A stretch of 64,000 nucleotides of DNA from contig NZ_JQFA01000005.1 in the NCBI RefSeq assembly GCF_000763385.1, forward strand, positions 124,001 to 188,000. The letters run 5' to 3'. How positions within the stretch are numbered: the stretch's first letter is position 1; every line of letters starts with the position of its first letter. Source of the DNA: Leptolyngbya sp. KIOST-1 (lineage in GTDB: Bacteria; Cyanobacteriota; Cyanobacteriia; Phormidesmidales; Phormidesmidaceae). A program made the translations under genes and the position numbers. Shown piece after piece: positions 34,328 to 43,321 of this stretch. The notes under the pieces are model-generated. The model saw only the letters and a list, made by a program, of their open reading frames with translations, had not been told where the DNA came from and did no database searches.

Positions 34328-34749
34328 GATGTCAAGCTATATGCAGACCAAGTAACTTTCATGCCCTGAAACCTATATTCGAATTTAGGTAAGGTTCCGT
34401 TTCAGTCATATCCAGAACGCAGAAAGTGAACCAAAGCTAGCTATCGAAGCGCAGATCCCTAAAATTGATAACCCGTAAGAATATCTGCATAAATCCCTGA
34501 TTCCCTTTCAGCCACCAATAGTGACTAAACCAATTGAAGAAGCCGAATTCAAAGATTAATACCTTTACATGTATTCTATCGCTCTAAGCTTATGCATAAC
34601 AATGCGGCAAATTACTTACCATAACTTTACGAGGTCAATTAACCGAGGTTTTCTTGAGAGTAATCTTACCTGATGCTGCCCCTTTAGCTTAGCAATGCCT
34701 TTTCGATCCATTCCTGCTTATCTAAATCATTTAAGAATTATGATAACCT

Positions 34750-34926
34750 TTAACCGTTCTGAGGAATAGTTCCGATCAACCGAGCCCATGCCTCCCAATC
34801 ACTTGTTTTGTCTCTGGAAAGTCCTGACCTCTCGTCAGATGCATTTCCCCAAAAACACGTCACAGTAAGGCTTGCTGCCCCAGAAGTTGGAGCTCTTAAA
34901 TCAAGCATTAGAACAACCAAACTCAT
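34750..34926 (-). pseudogene. Possible gene remnant, 58 codons
   Basis: ATG at 34926 to TAA at 34750 encodes 58 residues starting MSLVVLMLDLRAPTSGAASL and ending WARLIGTIPQNG. Composition looks protein-like (three Trp, mixed charges), and the frame is open a further seven codons upstream. No family recognised. It may be the 3' end of a disrupted gene or a chance ORF. Confidence 0.25.
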
Positions 34927-35447
34927 ACTTTGGGATAATGGTGTCGGTCAGTCAACCAGGCAATGACTGGAACTTAACAGGCCTCCCTGACCTATTTATT
35001 ACTACGGAAGAGTACCACTGCTAGTGAAGCTCAAAGGAATAAGTCTCACTGGCGGCACCAAAAGCGAGGAACCTTTGATGTATAATTCATTTCTGAGCAA
35101 GGTGACAATCTCTATACTTTGCTCCTCAGACCACCATAATCAACTGCTAAGCCTTCTTGTCAAGGATGATTTCACGAAGCCATTTTAGCTTATACCTCAA
35201 GCCTACTTGGATTGGGCATTTATCCAACTTCAGCCTTTGCGAGATGTGACACCTTCTGAAGAGCGTAACCCAGTTTTACAACCTCCATCTGAATCTATAT
35301 TCTAAAGGAGAGGACTCTAAAATCCAACTTTCTCTTTCACAAAAGCATAGGGAATAAGATGGGGCACAAGTATATAGCTGTTTCGGGCGGATGAGGTGCA
35401 CCTCAGTACCTGAAGCCGTTAAAATGAATAGGTTGGAGCAACTGACC

Positions 35448-35579
35448 GGGTGCATCCCAGTTATGTACATGTCATTCTGAACGTAGCGATAGCGAAGTGA
35501 AGGATCTCGGTCTTGCCCAAGGACTGATATCCTTCGCTACACTCCGTTCCGCTCAGGATGACAAAAGTGGGATGCACCC
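35448..35579. repeat. Nested inverted-repeat element
   Basis: Outer arms GGGTGCATCCCA (35448-35459) and TGGGATGCACCC (35568-35579) are perfect over 12 bp. Inside them, an imperfect pair of about 42-bp arms runs from GTCATTCTGA (35471) to the complementary TCAGGATGAC (ending 35562). The inner arms resemble the widespread 'GTCATTCTGAGCGAAGCGAAGGATC' repeat of many bacterial genomes. No ORF inside suggests a transposase, so it is a non-autonomous repeat, possibly mobilised in trans. Confidence 0.7.
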
Positions 35580-35671
35580 AACTGACCTGTACTTCATGCG
35601 ATTGAAAACCGCTATAAAAATTTTTAATGTTTTTGCTCTAAACCTCTATCTCACAGGTATTATTCACCACA

Positions 35672-36556
35672 ATGTATAAAGAACCCCTTATCTCAATTAT
35701 TACTGTTTCCCGAAATTCAGAAAAAACGATCGAGAAAACGATCAATAGCGTACTTAGTCAAACCTATAAAAATATTGAGTATATTGTTATAGATGGACAA
35801 TCCAATGACGGAACAAATGGAATTGTTAGAAAGTATATTAATCACCTGTCTGTTTACATCAGTGAGCCTGACAATGGAATATTTTCTGCCATGAATAAAG
35901 GGATTAAAAATGCCTCAGGAGATTTTCTATACTTTTTAAATTCAGATGATTTTTTAGTTGATGAAAAGGTTATCGAAGATATTGTCACCTTTATTGAAAA
36001 GACTCCAAATTGCGAAATCGTTTATGGAGACATTGAGGCTAGAGTTGACGACATGAATCATTGGCAACTAAACTCTCCGCCGCCAGAAGAAATTTTGAGA
36101 ACTTTAATAGACGGCGCTATGCACCATCAAGCAACTTTTGCGTGCAGTACAGTTTTCCAAAAAGTTGGCTTATTTCAAGAAACTTTCAAATCGGTTGGCG
36201 ACTATGAGTGGTGGTTAAGAGTAGCATCAGATGACACCATTCAAAAATTCTACGTCAAGCGCACAGTAGCATCTTACTTTATTGGAGGTAAGTCTAGTAA
36301 CATTGACGTGGCATTAAGAGAAATGTTTGATGTTCAAAATAATGCTCAAATATATCAGTCAGAATACTGGACAAATGAAAGAATAAGAGTCTACCAAGAG
36401 ATTATTAGGAATCCTAAAGGGCGCTGGGGTCTATTTCGGCTAGAGAAGCTAGAGAGTAAATCTTACTTCTTTGAATTCAGAAATAGACTAAGCCATCTTT
36501 CTTTGCCACTGAAACGTAGTCTCAAATATATGCTAAAAAGGATAGCTAAAAGGTAG
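35672..36556 (+). CDS. Glycosyltransferase family 2
   Basis: A 294-residue GT-A transferase. It opens MYKEPLISIITVSRNSEKTI, followed by YIVIDGQSNDGTNGIVRKY and the metal-binding NSDD in FLYFLNSDDFLVDE (about 87-100). The order and length fit the WcaA/YcjM-like GT2 group used in surface-polysaccharide assembly. The C-terminal 30 residues are strongly basic and could contact the membrane. It is A+T-rich and co-directional with the large multi-domain transferase 109 bp downstream. Confidence 0.9.
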   Translation: MYKEPLISIITVSRNSEKTIEKTINSVLSQTYKNIEYIVIDGQSNDGTNGIVRKYINHLSVYISEPDNGIFSAMNKGIKNASGDFLYFLNSDDFLVDEKVIEDIVTFIEKTPNCEIVYGDIEARVDDMNHWQLNSPPPEEILRTLIDGAMHHQATFACSTVFQKVGLFQETFKSVGDYEWWLRVASDDTIQKFYVKRTVASYFIGGKSSNIDVALREMFDVQNNAQIYQSEYWTNERIRVYQEIIRNPKGRWGLFRLEKLESKSYFFEFRNRLSHLSLPLKRSLKYMLKRIAKR

Positions 36557-36664
36557 GAGCGAAATTGGCGGCTGTTTTAATCAAAAACCGAGCCAAAACG
36601 TATTTTCAGGCTAGAAACAAAATCATTGTTTAGTTTGTTGGAAGCAATCCTTACGGCGAATCTA

Positions 36665-39600
36665 ATGTCAAACCAAAATTCATCACTCAATCAGATAATT
36701 CCTCCCGAAATTTCCCACGATGATTTTTACAAGCACATCGTTGAAATATGTAGCGATCCGTCAATCAATACTGTTTTAGAAATTGGATCTTCCGCGGGTC
36801 AAGGAAGTACTCTAGCATTTGTAACGGGGTTAGCCAATAGAGAAGGTGACAAACGCTTATTCTGTCTTGAAGTCTCTAAGGTAAGATTTGATGCGCTCCG
36901 AGGTTTTTATAAAAATCAAGATTTTGTTCACTGTTATAACTGCTCTTCTGTACCTCTTGATGCTTTTCCTACATTAGAAGAGGTTGTAAATTTTTACTTT
37001 TCGAAGAGTACAGGACTAAGAAAGTTTGATCTTAAGGAAGTCCTCAAATGGCTTCAGCAAGATATTGATTATATTACCGCTCAAAATGTACTAGACAATG
37101 GAATTGAGCATATTAAGGCAGAAAATGAAATAGATTTTTTTGATGTCGTTTTAATCGATGGCTCTGAGTTTACTGGGAAGCCGGAGCTAGATGAAGTATA
37201 TGGAGCTAAGTACATACTTTTAGATGACATTAATACTTTCAAAAATTACGACAGCCATTTTTCCTTGGCGTCAGATTCTCACTATCAACTCCTTGTAGAA
37301 GACAGGGAGGTTCGTAATGGATTTTCTATTTTCAAAAGGATTGGGGAAAAGCCAAAACAGGACATTGACATTCCTGTAAATTTTTTGACTATTGTTCTTA
37401 ATGGAAAACCTTTTATTGAATATCATCTAAATATTTTCAAGCAACTTCCCTTTAATTGGCATTGGCATATTGTTGAGGGAGTCGCAGAACTTAAGCATGA
37501 CACTGCTTGGAGTCTAGCTAAAGGAGGCCGGGTAGATGAGTCGTTACACCGTGATGGCTTAAGCTTAGACGGTACTACAGAACTTTTGGATGATTTGTCC
37601 TCTGAGTTTCCTGACAAGATAACTTTGTATCGGAAGCCTAAGGGTGAATTTTGGAATGGTAAGTGTGAGATGGTTAATGCTCCGCTAAAAAACATTAACG
37701 AAGAATGCGTGCTTTGGCAGGTTGATGTTGATGAGTTTTGGTCTGTTGAACAACTCATAAAAGGTAGGGAACTATTCATAAAATATCCTCATAAAACAGC
37801 TGCTTATTATTGGTGCCATTACTTTGTAGGCCCAAATCTAGTCGTGAATAGTCGAAACTGTTATTCACAAGATCCAAACCAGGATTGGCTTAGAACCTGG
37901 CGCTTTAAACCTGGAATGTTTTGGGCTGCTCATGAACCTCCTACTCTATGCCAAGTATCAAAGGATAATGAGAAGCAGAATGTAGCGAGAATCGATCCGT
38001 TTTCTCACTCAAGAACCGAGAGAGAAGGGCTTGTGTTTCAACATTTCGCATATTTCATTCGTGATCAATTGCTATTCAAAGAAAAATATTACGGCTATAA
38101 AAATGCACTTCAGAACTGGTTGCATTTAAATAGTAAAACAAAATTTCCAGTTTTCTTAAGAGATTATTTTGAGTGGGTCACAGATGAAGCAACAGTAGAT
38201 ATTGCTAGCAAATGCGGCATCACCCCGCTAATTCAGACAGATGGAGAGGAGAATTTTAGTTTTTCGCTGCAAGCAAATGCTCATGCGGGAAATAATAAAT
38301 TTAAAATTGCTGGCCCTAAGATTTTAATTGATGGAGTTTTCTTTCAATTACTAAATTCTGGTATTGGTCGCGTTTGGAGGACTTTACTTGAAGAATGGTC
38401 AGGTACAGATTTTTCTGATTCCCTGGTTGTCTTAGATAGAGATGGTACATCCCCTAAAGTTGAGGGAATTCGTTATATAAAGATCCCTGCTTATCTCCAA
38501 GGGTTTCCAAGTATTGATAGTTTTTTACTGCAAAAGATATGCGATGAAGAAAGTGCAGATCTATTTCTGTCTACTTACTACACAACTCCTATTAGTACAC
38601 CATCTATCTCGTTAGTGTACGATATGATCCCTGAGATTATGGGGAATGATCTAAGTGGTTGGAGCGAGAAAGTATACTCTTTGCATCATGCTTCGGGCTA
38701 CGTAGCAATTTCTCGAAATACCGCTGATGATTTGGAGTTTTTCTATCCCCATCTCATTGAAAGTAGTCAGATAGAAGTAGCCTACTGTGGTGTTTCGCCA
38801 TGTTTTAAGCCTAAGTCTACTAAAGAGATTCAAAATTTTTGTAGTAAGTACGGAATCAGAAAGCCTTTTTTCTGTACTGTTGGAGAGCGGAGTGGTTTCA
38901 ATGGCTACAAGAATGCAGAGCTATTCTTTGAAGCCATTAGTAAATTGGACAACAAATCAGATTTTTCCATTGTCTGTTTAGGTGGAAGTGATTCTCTAGA
39001 ACAGGAATTTTGTCATTTAACTCAAGGAGTGGACGTATTTTTGCTCAGGGTTCCTGATGAGGAACTTGCAGTTGCATATTCTGGTGCTATGGCACTGGTA
39101 TATCCATCTAAATATGAAGGATTTGGCATGCCAATTGCAGAAGCTATGGCATGCGGTTGTCCTGTCATAACTTGTAGAAATTCTTCTATTCCTGAAGTTG
39201 CTGGTCAAGCAGCTCTGTATGTCAGTGAGCATTCTGTAGATGAAATGAAGGAAGCTCTAAAAAGAGTTCAAAATCCTAAAGTTCGGCAGTCTATGATAGA
39301 AATAGGAATACTCCAGGCACAAAAGTTCTCTTGGGCCGAAATGGCTACCAAGATTTCACAATTTTTACTCGCTACAATCAGGAATAATAAAGGGTTCTCT
39401 AGTCGATCAACATGGCTCTGGAAAGAATTGCGGGCTTGCCAAGCTCAAGAGCAAGGAGTCGCGTCTGGCAGTGATGCAGAGATTTTTATGCTTCTCCAAA
39501 ACTGGGATTCGAGCGATATTAGATTACTTTATAAATATCTTGAGGAAATCAAAGCTGTAGAGAATAGTAAACTTTGGAAAATTAGAAATTTTGCCTTTCG

Positions 39601-39751
39601 ATTTAAGAAAATGCGTGGAGAATATATACAGCCAGGACCACAGATTGATTACAATAGCCCTTTTTCTGTTCAACTAGTTCAGGCAAAATCAAAGTTAGAG
39701 TGGATGAAGAATAGTAACTTCTTCAAGTTGAAAAAATTTTTCAAGCGTTAG
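36665..39751 (+). CDS. Three-module protein: methyltransferase-like, GT-A-like and GT4 domains
   Basis: About 1028 residues. (1) Residues ~20-235: a class I methyltransferase-like fold with motif I TVLEIGSSAGQGSTLAF (~36-52) and DVVLIDGSEFTG (~161-172). (2) Residues ~238-500: a GT-A-like region beginning INFLTIVLNGKPFIEYHL and carrying the metal-binding-type WQVDVDEFW (~351-359). (3) Residues ~549-900: a complete GT4 domain, with ILIDGVFFQLLNSGIGRVW, FFCTVGERSGFNGYKNAELF and YPSKYEGFGMPIAEAMACGCP (~812-832). The C-terminal ~120 residues are basic with predicted coiled structure. The ATG at 36665 is preferred; the frame also opens at a TTG (36626). It probably modifies and extends one glycan. 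Module boundaries are by eye. Confidence 0.85.
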   Translation: MSNQNSSLNQIIPPEISHDDFYKHIVEICSDPSINTVLEIGSSAGQGSTLAFVTGLANREGDKRLFCLEVSKVRFDALRGFYKNQDFVHCYNCSSVPLDAFPTLEEVVNFYFSKSTGLRKFDLKEVLKWLQQDIDYITAQNVLDNGIEHIKAENEIDFFDVVLIDGSEFTGKPELDEVYGAKYILLDDINTFKNYDSHFSLASDSHYQLLVEDREVRNGFSIFKRIGEKPKQDIDIPVNFLTIVLNGKPFIEYHLNIFKQLPFNWHWHIVEGVAELKHDTAWSLAKGGRVDESLHRDGLSLDGTTELLDDLSSEFPDKITLYRKPKGEFWNGKCEMVNAPLKNINEECVLWQVDVDEFWSVEQLIKGRELFIKYPHKTAAYYWCHYFVGPNLVVNSRNCYSQDPNQDWLRTWRFKPGMFWAAHEPPTLCQVSKDNEKQNVARIDPFSHSRTEREGLVFQHFAYFIRDQLLFKEKYYGYKNALQNWLHLNSKTKFPVFLRDYFEWVTDEATVDIASKCGITPLIQTDGEENFSFSLQANAHAGNNKFKIAGPKILIDGVFFQLLNSGIGRVWRTLLEEWSGTDFSDSLVVLDRDGTSPKVEGIRYIKIPAYLQGFPSIDSFLLQKICDEESADLFLSTYYTTPISTPSISLVYDMIPEIMGNDLSGWSEKVYSLHHASGYVAISRNTADDLEFFYPHLIESSQIEVAYCGVSPCFKPKSTKEIQNFCSKYGIRKPFFCTVGERSGFNGYKNAELFFEAISKLDNKSDFSIVCLGGSDSLEQEFCHLTQGVDVFLLRVPDEELAVAYSGAMALVYPSKYEGFGMPIAEAMACGCPVITCRNSSIPEVAGQAALYVSEHSVDEMKEALKRVQNPKVRQSMIEIGILQAQKFSWAEMATKISQFLLATIRNNKGFSSRSTWLWKELRACQAQEQGVASGSDAEIFMLLQNWDSSDIRLLYKYLEEIKAVENSKLWKIRNFAFRFKKMRGEYIQPGPQIDYNSPFSVQLVQAKSKLEWMKNSNFFKLKKFFKR

Positions 39752-39851
39752 GGCGTTCTCTAAACTTTATGTTCCTTAACTTTTCACTGTGTGGATACAG
39801 CGTCCAAGCTTTTTTATGCCACAGAAAAGTTAAAACTCTATCTTCTGGTTA

Positions 39852-40952
39852 TTACTCCTTCAATAATTTTCTCAATACGCGATCGCACAAGGAAGATATC
39901 TTGATCGAAGCTTTGGTCAAGGGATTAGACATTTTGTATTGAGCTGCCTCTAACAAAGCTTGAGTTTCTTGCAGTGAAGCTTTGGTTTGCTTGAGCCAAT
40001 CCGACAAATTGCTAATTTGACTTAATTTATCTATCCGATCAGCGTCGCAAGCAGTCAACTGTTCTGTCAAAGCCAGTTCCCGTTCTCGAATATCTAGTAG
40101 CGCTAACACCATTCTTCCAGAAAGATTACTTAAGAGAGACTTTTCCCTCTCATCAACTGAATGAACAGTAAAGGATTCTCTTCCAGCGACAAAACACATG
40201 TCATAACCAGAAAAAATAGCGGGTTCGAAATGAATGTGCTCAAATCCGATTTGGTTTAAGAGTTGACTAACTGATCGTTGGCTAAATAAAAATAAGTGTT
40301 CATCAGCTTTAAGTTGCTCTAGGAACGAAGAATCATTATCTCTCAGAGTTTGATAGCTCAGGTCTTCCTTGAAGTCTGGAGTTTGAATTAGGAAAAAACC
40401 ATCCGGTTTAAGAAGCCGAGAACAGTGCTTGAGAGTTGCTTCTGGGTCAGGCAGATGTTCTAGCACATCCATTAAAGCAATTACGTCTAAGCTACCTTCA
40501 GCTAAATCAAGATTTTCTACAGGCCCTAAATAAATAGGTACGTCAAAAGTTTCTTTTCCAAAAGAAACAACCCACGGGCTCATTTCGACACCAGCAGCAC
40601 AATATCCAGCTTGTTGCATAAGTGCTACAAAACTGCCGTGGCTACACCCTAGTTCTAAGACATCTGAAGAGGGCAAACGATACTTCATCAAAATTTTGAG
40701 CCAATGAAGGTTGCGCTCGGTTAAATCATTACGAGTTCGAGCAAAAATGTCAGGAAAACCTAAATCTTGATTTTGATGATTAAGCCAATATTGCTTACCA
40801 TAAAAATCCACATCATCATCATTGACTACTAGTTCCTCCTCAGACAAGGGGGTTAAGGATACTAGCGTTCTGCAAGCTTTGCATTCTAAATATTCAGGAG
40901 AGAATGGTTTAAAGTCATCGCAACCGCACCAACAAATTATTGACTTAGCCAT
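39852..40952 (-). CDS. Class I SAM-dependent methyltransferase with zinc ribbon and coiled-coil tail
   Basis: A 366-residue protein. The N-terminal 30 residues carry CWCGC and CKAC cysteine pairs, a likely zinc knuckle. The methyltransferase core has motif I VLELGCSHGSFVALMQQAGY (~98-117), an acidic post-I region GVEMSPWVV, and ALMDVLEHLPDPEATL (~158-173). The last ~90 residues (DIRERELALTEQL onward) are predicted coiled coil with a basic end. Methyltransferases fused to coiled coils next to Wzm/Wzt exporters can cap O-polysaccharide chains and set their length; that role is inferred from position. Its start overlaps the Wzt-like 3' end by 16 bp. Confidence 0.87.
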   Translation of the reverse strand: MAKSIICWCGCDDFKPFSPEYLECKACRTLVSLTPLSEEELVVNDDDVDFYGKQYWLNHQNQDLGFPDIFARTRNDLTERNLHWLKILMKYRLPSSDVLELGCSHGSFVALMQQAGYCAAGVEMSPWVVSFGKETFDVPIYLGPVENLDLAEGSLDVIALMDVLEHLPDPEATLKHCSRLLKPDGFFLIQTPDFKEDLSYQTLRDNDSSFLEQLKADEHLFLFSQRSVSQLLNQIGFEHIHFEPAIFSGYDMCFVAGRESFTVHSVDEREKSLLSNLSGRMVLALLDIRERELALTEQLTACDADRIDKLSQISNLSDWLKQTKASLQETQALLEAAQYKMSNPLTKASIKISSLCDRVLRKLLKE

Positions 40953-42334
40953 TCTTTATCTCCGTTTGAAACAGTAGACAATTTAAACTTAGTTGGTAAA
41001 TCAGCGACTCCGTGATGCTTCAAGAAATATTTGTTATTTCGTACCGCTAGGCCTACCGAAAAATGTGCGGCATTAGGGACATGACAGATGCGATTTTCTC
41101 CGGCACTAAATTCCTCATTTGAAAGGTCAAAAAAACGCTCAGGTTCAGATAAGACAATTGAGGCAAAACCAACTTCAATTATGTAATCACCTGGAGCAAT
41201 ATCTAATACAATTTCTTGTCTGCATGAAAAAATATCTTCTTTATGAAGGTTGGTTTTAATCATTGTGTCAGCTTCCCAATTGTTTTTGCCATGGACAATA
41301 ATGCCTCTCTCGTTGGAAATAACAGCTCCACATATAGGAATTCCTATATCAGAAGTTAGCAAGAATTCATAATATAAAACAAGAATCTCGCCTTGCCTGA
41401 ATATATTACAAGGTTCGTTTTTTACATTGGTTAACGCAACTCCTGAACAGCTAGCTTGTCCATTACTGACTTGAGGTTTGTCTGATAAATTTATGAAAGC
41501 TTCAACTGGTGGTCGATCAGAAGAAATGCTAGATTTTCTGTTAGTGTTTTGAAGTTCACCACTCGAATTGTATGATTTATTTTCATGCCTTTCAGTTCTT
41601 TCTTGATGCAACAAGTAATAGTATTTGCTTGCCTCTGACGCTTCCCCAATAAATTTTTGGTGGCCATGATCCAGCAAAACGGCCCGTTCGCAATACTGTT
41701 CTATGTCAGGCATAGAGTGAGACACTAGAAGAATTGCAGCCCCGGAGTTTCGCAACTGCTCAAGGCGAGAATAGCATTTCTGCCTAAAGAACACATCTCC
41801 TACAGCTAAAGCTTCATCAATAATAACGATACTGGCATCAATATGTGCTTGAACGGCAAATGCAAGTCGTACAAACATGCCGCTGGAGTAAGTCTTCACA
41901 GGTTGATCAATAAAATCGCCAATATCTGCAAATTTGACAATTTGATCGTATCGACCTTCTATTTCTTGGTGACTTAAACCTAAAATACTGCCATTTAAAT
42001 AAACATTTTCTTTCCCTGTAAAATCGGGGTTAAAGCCACTACCTAGCTCTAATAGGGCCGCAATTCGACCATTGACAATGGCTTCGCCACTTGTTTGAGC
42101 TAAGGTTCCCGCAAGTATCTGTAGGAGTGTACTCTTGCCACTACCATTTTGACCAATAATTCCAAAGGTTTCGCCCCTTTTAACCTCGAAAGATATATTT
42201 TTAAGTGCCCAAAACTCTTTATAGTACTGCTTATTTCCCCTTGAAAAAAATTGAAGTAAGCGATCTTGAGGTTTTTCGTAAATTTGGTAGCACTTGCTGA
42301 TATTTTCAACTTTGATAGCGATTTCAGAGGACAT
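40937..42334 (-). CDS. wzt: Polysaccharide ABC exporter ATPase, Wzt type
   Basis: A 465-residue ATPase. The nucleotide-binding domain has Walker A GIIGQNGSGKSTLLQ, the signature YSSGMFVRLAFAVQAH, Walker B IVIIDEALAVGD and the H-loop LLVSHS. After about residue 255 comes a linker and then a C-terminal beta-rich domain (about 300-440) with the composition of the Wzt carbohydrate-binding domain that recognises a terminal modification on the glycan. The ATG at 42334 is preferred over one at 42376 because it begins MSSEIAIKVENISKCYQIY. It overlaps the permease gene by 11 bp and the methyltransferase gene by 16 bp: a coupled exporter operon. Confidence 0.92.
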   Translation of the reverse strand: MSSEIAIKVENISKCYQIYEKPQDRLLQFFSRGNKQYYKEFWALKNISFEVKRGETFGIIGQNGSGKSTLLQILAGTLAQTSGEAIVNGRIAALLELGSGFNPDFTGKENVYLNGSILGLSHQEIEGRYDQIVKFADIGDFIDQPVKTYSSGMFVRLAFAVQAHIDASIVIIDEALAVGDVFFRQKCYSRLEQLRNSGAAILLVSHSMPDIEQYCERAVLLDHGHQKFIGEASEASKYYYLLHQERTERHENKSYNSSGELQNTNRKSSISSDRPPVEAFINLSDKPQVSNGQASCSGVALTNVKNEPCNIFRQGEILVLYYEFLLTSDIGIPICGAVISNERGIIVHGKNNWEADTMIKTNLHKEDIFSCRQEIVLDIAPGDYIIEVGFASIVLSEPERFFDLSNEEFSAGENRICHVPNAAHFSVGLAVRNNKYFLKHHGVADLPTKFKLSTVSNGDKEWLSQ

Positions 42335-43142
42335 CAGAAAAGCCCCCACGAACTTTTTGAAACCATGCAAAACCAAACCAGGCTACAGCAGCCGTTGCAG
42401 CTGAATAAAGCAACCATACGCGTAAGCTGGGTACTTCACCCCATATCAGAATTCCCCTGAACTGCTCAAGGGCAGGAGCCAAAGGGTTCAATATTAATAA
42501 AGGCTGAATGTTCTCGGGTAAAGCTGAGACAGGATAAAAAATTGGAGACATGAACATTAAGACTGTAGTTAGAATCGTTGTAACCTGTGAAACATCACGC
42601 AGGTATACCCCTAGTGCTGAAAAAAACCACGAGACTCCAATTGTCAATAAAATAGGTGGAAGAATAACAAGTGGCAATAATAATATACTTGCTTGCGGTA
42701 CGCCAAAGAGTATAAAATAAAATATTATCCATACAAGGATACTAATCAATCCATGGAATAGGGCTGAGCCTAAGGATATCCACGGTAATATCTCCAATGG
42801 GAACACGACTCGCTTAACATAATTAGCATTCGAAACAATTAAGCTAGGTGCTCGATTAATACATTCTGCAAAAAGATTAAAAATAATCAATCCCGCGAAA
42901 AGCACTAGAGCAAATTCAGCTCTTGAGTCACTGCCTCCTCCCCATCTTGCTTGAAAAACAACACTGAATACAAAAGTGTATACAGCTAGCATGAACATTG
43001 GATGGATAAATGACCATACAATACCCAGAGTAGAACCACGATAACGACCTATAATCTCACGCTGAGTAAGAGCTCTAATTAGCTCGCGATGTCGCCAGAA
43101 GCTAGCTACCAATTCATGTGGAGAGGAACTAAAGTTTTGCAT
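42324..43142 (-). CDS. wzm: Polysaccharide ABC exporter permease, Wzm type
   Basis: A 272-residue ABC-2 family membrane protein with six predicted membrane helices. The N terminus HRELIRALTQREIIGRYRGS is the conserved cytosolic segment of O-antigen/teichoic-acid exporters, followed by LGIVWSFIHPMFMLAVYTFV. FMSPIFYPVSALP near residue 205 is also typical. With the Wzt-type ATPase it would export a lipid-linked polysaccharide across the plasma membrane. It is the first gene of an exporter-methyltransferase operon and has the A+T-rich composition of the island. Confidence 0.92.
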   Translation of the reverse strand: MQNFSSSPHELVASFWRHRELIRALTQREIIGRYRGSTLGIVWSFIHPMFMLAVYTFVFSVVFQARWGGGSDSRAEFALVLFAGLIIFNLFAECINRAPSLIVSNANYVKRVVFPLEILPWISLGSALFHGLISILVWIIFYFILFGVPQASILLLPLVILPPILLTIGVSWFFSALGVYLRDVSQVTTILTTVLMFMSPIFYPVSALPENIQPLLILNPLAPALEQFRGILIWGEVPSLRVWLLYSAATAAVAWFGFAWFQKVRGGFSDVL

Positions 43143-43321
43143 TGGTTCTAGTCTATTTATGTTACGTAAAATAAGAAAGCCAGCAAGCTACGCAAACTAG
43201 CCCTCAAATTTTATATGAGAGAATGACAGAAAATAATGTGTATCTTTCTCGCCCCCTATAAACACTCAAAATCATCTACTCTTGCATCCTGCATTTATGA
43301 AGAAATTTAGCATCAAAAATT

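Larger units (their letters stand above)
34328..35671. other. A+T-rich gene-free gap within the glycan island
   Basis: About 1.34 kb between two divergent glycosyltransferase genes. Every frame is interrupted, and no transposase motif was recognised. It holds a 58-codon minus-strand ORF (34750-34926), a perfect 14-bp palindrome TGAGGTGCACCTCA at 35392-35405, and a nested inverted repeat at 35448-35579. It looks like decayed coding sequence plus repeats rather than a normal promoter region. Confidence 0.6.

Noticed and set aside
35276..35470. 64-codon minus-strand ORF in the gene-free gap
   Set aside because: Partly made of repeat and palindrome sequence; no coding-like features.
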